Assembly: GCF_000803065.1 (NCBI RefSeq)
Contig: NZ_JSXI01000067.1
Span: forward strand, 1 to 64,000
Length of the DNA stretch: 64,000 nucleotides
Source of the DNA: Sphingomonas sp. ERG5
GTDB taxonomy: Bacteria > Pseudomonadota > Alphaproteobacteria > Sphingomonadales > Sphingomonadaceae
Direction of reading: 5' to 3'
Shown here: positions 61,334 to 64,000 of the stretch, piece by piece
How the letters are laid out: every line of letters starts with the position of its first letter
Numbering within the stretch: position 1 is the stretch's first letter
Program-made: the position numbers and the translations under genes
Notes under the pieces: model-generated
Databases searched by the model: none
What the model was told of the DNA's origin: nothing
The model's input: only the letters and a program-made list of their open reading frames with translations

Positions 61334-61384
61334 CATTCCGCCTGCTGTACCGTGCCCGCAAATCATAAAGCGGGGAGGACGGCA

Positions 61385-63541
61385 ATGCGCAGAGTCTTGA
61401 AGATCGGCGCGCTTGGTCTCACCGCGCTTCTCGTCCTGATGGCGATCGGGCTGGCTGTGTGGGAACCGCTTCTCGCCGAGACGCCGGCACCGCCGCCAAT
61501 GCACAATTATGCCAGCGTCATCGCGCGCGACACGTTCGGCGTACCGCACATCTTCGGCAAGACCGATGCGGATGTCGCCTATGGCGTGGCCTATGCGCAT
61601 GCCGAGGATGATTTCTCGACGTTGCAGGAAGCGGTCGCCATGTCGCGCGGGCGACTTGGCGCGATGACTGGCGCGGATGGCGCAAAGGTCGATTATGCGC
61701 TGCACCTGCTCGGCGCCCGCGAGACGGTCGATCGCGACTATGCAAAACAACCCGCCGATGTCCGCGCGCTGCTCGACGGCTATGCATCCGGTTTGAACCG
61801 CTATGCCGAGCGGCATCCGGGCGAAGTGCGATTGTCCCGGCTCTTCCCGGTCGATGGACGCGATATTGCCACCGGCTTCGTGCTCAGGACGCCATTCTTC
61901 TTCGGGCTCGACCAAGTGCTGGGCGCCTTGTCCGGCGATACGCCATTGCCGAAGGAAAGCGCCGGGCCGACGCCGGATTCGCCCGATCCCGCGGCGATTC
62001 CGGCGGGTGCGCAGAGTGCCGGTGACGGCAATCAGAACGGATCGAATGCATTCATCGTCGCGCCCAGCCGGTCGGCTGACGGCTTCACGCGCCTCGTGTC
62101 GAACTCGCATCAGCCATGGCGTGGGCCAGTCACCTGGTATGAACTGGTTGTCCATTCCGGGCAGGGCTGGAATTTCGCCGGCGCGACTTTTCCGGGCGTG
62201 CCGTTCCCGGTGCTGGGACATAACGAGACGCTTGGCTGGACCAACACGGTCAACCGGCCCGACCTGACCGACGTCTATAAGCTGGTGCTCGATGCCGCCG
62301 GCACGCAGTACCGCTTCGACGGGAAATGGCTGCCGCTGCAACGGACGCGGGTGTGGCTGCATGTGAAGTTCGGACCGTTCGTGCTGCCAATCCCGAAGAT
62401 GGTCTACCGCGCCGTGCAGGGGCCGGTCATCATCAACAAGAGCGGTGCGTTCGCGATGCGCTACGCCGGGGCCGATCAGGTGCGGATGATCGAGGAATAT
62501 TATCGCCTGACCAGGGCGCGCGACTTTGCCGAATGGCAGAAGGCGCTGGCGATCCAGGGGGTCTCGGCGACCAATTTCCTCTATGGCGACGCCAAGGGGA
62601 ACATCGCCTATTTCTACAATGCGAGCTTCCCCAACCGTAAGCCGGGATTCGACTATTCGACCGTGTTGCCGGGCGATACCTCACGCGACCTGATGGCGGG
62701 GACGGTGCCCTGGGCGCGGGTGCCGCGCAACGTGAACCCGGCATCGGGTTTCCTGATCAACGCCAACAACACGCCCTATCAGGCGGCGGGGGCAGGGTCG
62801 GAGATCAACCCAGGCGACTATTCGCCACTGCTCGGGATCGAGACCGACACCACCAATCGCGGCACGCGCGCGATCGAACTGATGGGCGCGAACCCATCGA
62901 TCAGCCGTGCCGATCTGGAGCGGATCAAGTTCGACACCGGGGTGAGTAAGCTCAGCTGGGCGGCGAAATGGTATGCCGATCTCGCGGCGGTCGATGCGAA
63001 GGGCGATCGCGCCCTGGTCGACGCCAAGGCGCTGATGGCGAAATGGGACTGGAACTTCGACGGCAGGAACCCGGCCGATGCGTTGGCCGCGATCCTGTTG
63101 AGAGCGGGGCAGAAATGGCATTATCGCCGCGCGCCGCGACTCGATCCGCGCGAGGAACTGGGCAAGGCCGCTGCCTATTTGACCACGCATTTCGGGCGGA
63201 TCGATCCGCCGCTCGGCACCGTGCTCAGATTGCGCCAGGGCAAGGTCGACTTGCCGCTGGATGGTGCGCCTGACGTGCTGCGCGCCGCGTCGACCTGGGA
63301 CGAAGCGCCCGATGGGCGGCTGGTGGTCAACCATGGCGACAGTTTCGTGATGTTCGTCGAATGGGACAAGGGCGGGCGAGTCAGCTCCCGCTCGATTCAG
63401 CCCTATGGCGCAGCGACGACGCGGCCGGATTCGCCGCATTATGCCGACCAGGCGCCGTTGTTCGTTGCGCACAAGTTCAAACCGGTGCGCTTCGCGCCGG
63501 CGTCGCTGCGCGGCAATGTCGAGCGAGTCTATCGACCCTGA
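61385..63541 (+). CDS. Penicillin acylase family protein (Ntn hydrolase)
   Basis: 718 aa. N-terminal signal/anchor (LKIGALGLTALLVLMAIGLAVW), short alpha region, then autoproteolysis site QNGSNAFIV with nucleophile Ser220 becoming the N-terminus of the beta chain; PLGWTNTVNR-type HNETLGWTNTVNRPD, VQGPVI and ASGFLINANNTPY follow. Periplasmic amidase; relatives cleave penicillin G, N-acyl-homoserine lactones or aculeacin. GGGGAGGA provides the ribosome binding site. Substrate open; partnered with the TonB receptor upstream. Confidence 0.93.
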   Translation: MRRVLKIGALGLTALLVLMAIGLAVWEPLLAETPAPPPMHNYASVIARDTFGVPHIFGKTDADVAYGVAYAHAEDDFSTLQEAVAMSRGRLGAMTGADGAKVDYALHLLGARETVDRDYAKQPADVRALLDGYASGLNRYAERHPGEVRLSRLFPVDGRDIATGFVLRTPFFFGLDQVLGALSGDTPLPKESAGPTPDSPDPAAIPAGAQSAGDGNQNGSNAFIVAPSRSADGFTRLVSNSHQPWRGPVTWYELVVHSGQGWNFAGATFPGVPFPVLGHNETLGWTNTVNRPDLTDVYKLVLDAAGTQYRFDGKWLPLQRTRVWLHVKFGPFVLPIPKMVYRAVQGPVIINKSGAFAMRYAGADQVRMIEEYYRLTRARDFAEWQKALAIQGVSATNFLYGDAKGNIAYFYNASFPNRKPGFDYSTVLPGDTSRDLMAGTVPWARVPRNVNPASGFLINANNTPYQAAGAGSEINPGDYSPLLGIETDTTNRGTRAIELMGANPSISRADLERIKFDTGVSKLSWAAKWYADLAAVDAKGDRALVDAKALMAKWDWNFDGRNPADALAAILLRAGQKWHYRRAPRLDPREELGKAAAYLTTHFGRIDPPLGTVLRLRQGKVDLPLDGAPDVLRAASTWDEAPDGRLVVNHGDSFVMFVEWDKGGRVSSRSIQPYGAATTRPDSPHYADQAPLFVAHKFKPVRFAPASLRGNVERVYRP

Positions 63542-63636
63542 CCGGAACGGATGGAAAGGACAGGCTGGTTCGATTGCACCGGATCGTTTCAGTGTTATTG
63601 TGTCACATAACGGTCTTAAGCCAAGGATTCTCCCCG

Positions 63637-64000
63637 ATGACTGCCAAGATTTTCGCGCTTTCCGGCGTGGCGCTGTTCGCGCTCACAACCCCCGCACTCG
63701 CCGCGCCTGATGCTGCCGCGGCCGCCAAGCCCGCGCCGGTCGCCGATCTCGTCAAGCAAGTCGATATTCCGTACGAGGAATTCACGCTCAAGAACGGACT
63801 GCGCGTCATCATCCATACCGACCGCAAGGCGCCGGTCGTCGCGGTGTCGGTGTGGTATGACGTCGGCTCGAAGCATGAGCCCAAGGGCAAGACCGGCTTT
63901 GCCCATTTGTTCGAGCATCTGATGTTCAACGGCAGCGAGAATGCGCCGGGCGACTTCTTCGAGCCGCTGAAACAGATCGGCGCGACCGACTATAACGGCA
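63637..64000 (+). CDS. M16 family zinc peptidase, 3' end outside window
   Basis: First ~121 residues only. Signal peptide (MTAKIFALSGVALFALTTPALA), then FTLKNGLRVIIHTDRKAPVVAVSVWYDVGSKHEPKGKTGFAHLFEHLMF with the inverted zinc motif HLFEH (HxxEH). AAGGA 9 nt upstream. Periplasmic pitrilysin-type peptidase; completes a receptor-acylase-peptidase run that would process imported substrate. Confidence 0.93.
   Translation, partial: MTAKIFALSGVALFALTTPALAAPDAAAAAKPAPVADLVKQVDIPYEEFTLKNGLRVIIHTDRKAPVVAVSVWYDVGSKHEPKGKTGFAHLFEHLMFNGSENAPGDFFEPLKQIGATDYNG

Overview
The window reads as chromosomal DNA of a high-G+C alphaproteobacterium, most likely a Sphingomonas-like member of the Sphingomonadaceae. 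This rests on protein style (TonB-dependent receptors, DUF2093, a sphingomonad-type GT-C-like membrane protein, class I PHA synthase with a long basic phasin, MidA/PgeF next to Lgt), on frequent GTG/TTG starts and on 4-nt start/stop overlaps. It is inference; no rRNA is present. Coding density is high. I see no tRNA, rRNA, CRISPR array, insertion sequence, prophage or defence island.

Layout. 1-7.4 kb: a cytochrome b / Mo-cofactor oxidoreductase pair (first gene cut by the window edge), cyclopropane fatty acid synthase, a MATE exporter, a TetR/SDR divergent pair around a perfect palindrome, and argG behind a leader full of TTCCCGCAG words. 7.5-14 kb: two polytopic GT-C-like membrane proteins, then a minus-strand run alaC-DUF2061-ridA-FemAB-like. 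14.2-17.4 kb: polyhydroxyalkanoate genes phaC and a phasin with an H1-like tail, three PhaR-like sites on its promoter, and a small membrane protein. 17.5-21 kb: clpS, a Crp/Fnr regulator, murA and an arginase-fold protein. 21-24.8 kb: a minus-strand operon (PLP lyase, Rossmann protein, adenine-deaminase-type enzyme, phosphoribosyltransferase). 25.3-28.6 kb: lgt-midA-GNAT-pgeF. 28.7-34.5 kb: acyl-CoA synthetase, a lone xanthine-dehydrogenase-type Mo subunit, hemH, phbB. 34.5-46 kb: envelope and housekeeping genes (glycine-zipper protein, phytase-like esterase, rpmB, tadA, OmpA lipoprotein, CNNM-type transporter, purD and xseA with overlapping divergent starts, M23 peptidase).

46-56 kb is the most distinctive region. 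A large TonB-dependent receptor is followed by a 0.5-kb spacer packed with AACAGC words, then a TPR-sulfotransferase, a tiny two-cysteine exported protein, two paralogous sulfotransferase-like P-loop proteins, a TPR-Asp/Asn beta-hydroxylase and a TauD-type dioxygenase. This may be a receptor-linked sulfonation/hydroxylation locus and is my best candidate for an undescribed system. 56-64 kb: clpB, a second TonB-dependent receptor, a penicillin-acylase-family enzyme and the start of an M16 peptidase, which looks like an uptake-and-hydrolysis set.

PHA genes are split between two places (phaC/phaP at 14-17 kb, phbB at 33.8 kb). Several convergent gene pairs are separated only by imperfect inverted repeats that resemble dispersed elements, and others overlap or abut with no room for a terminator.
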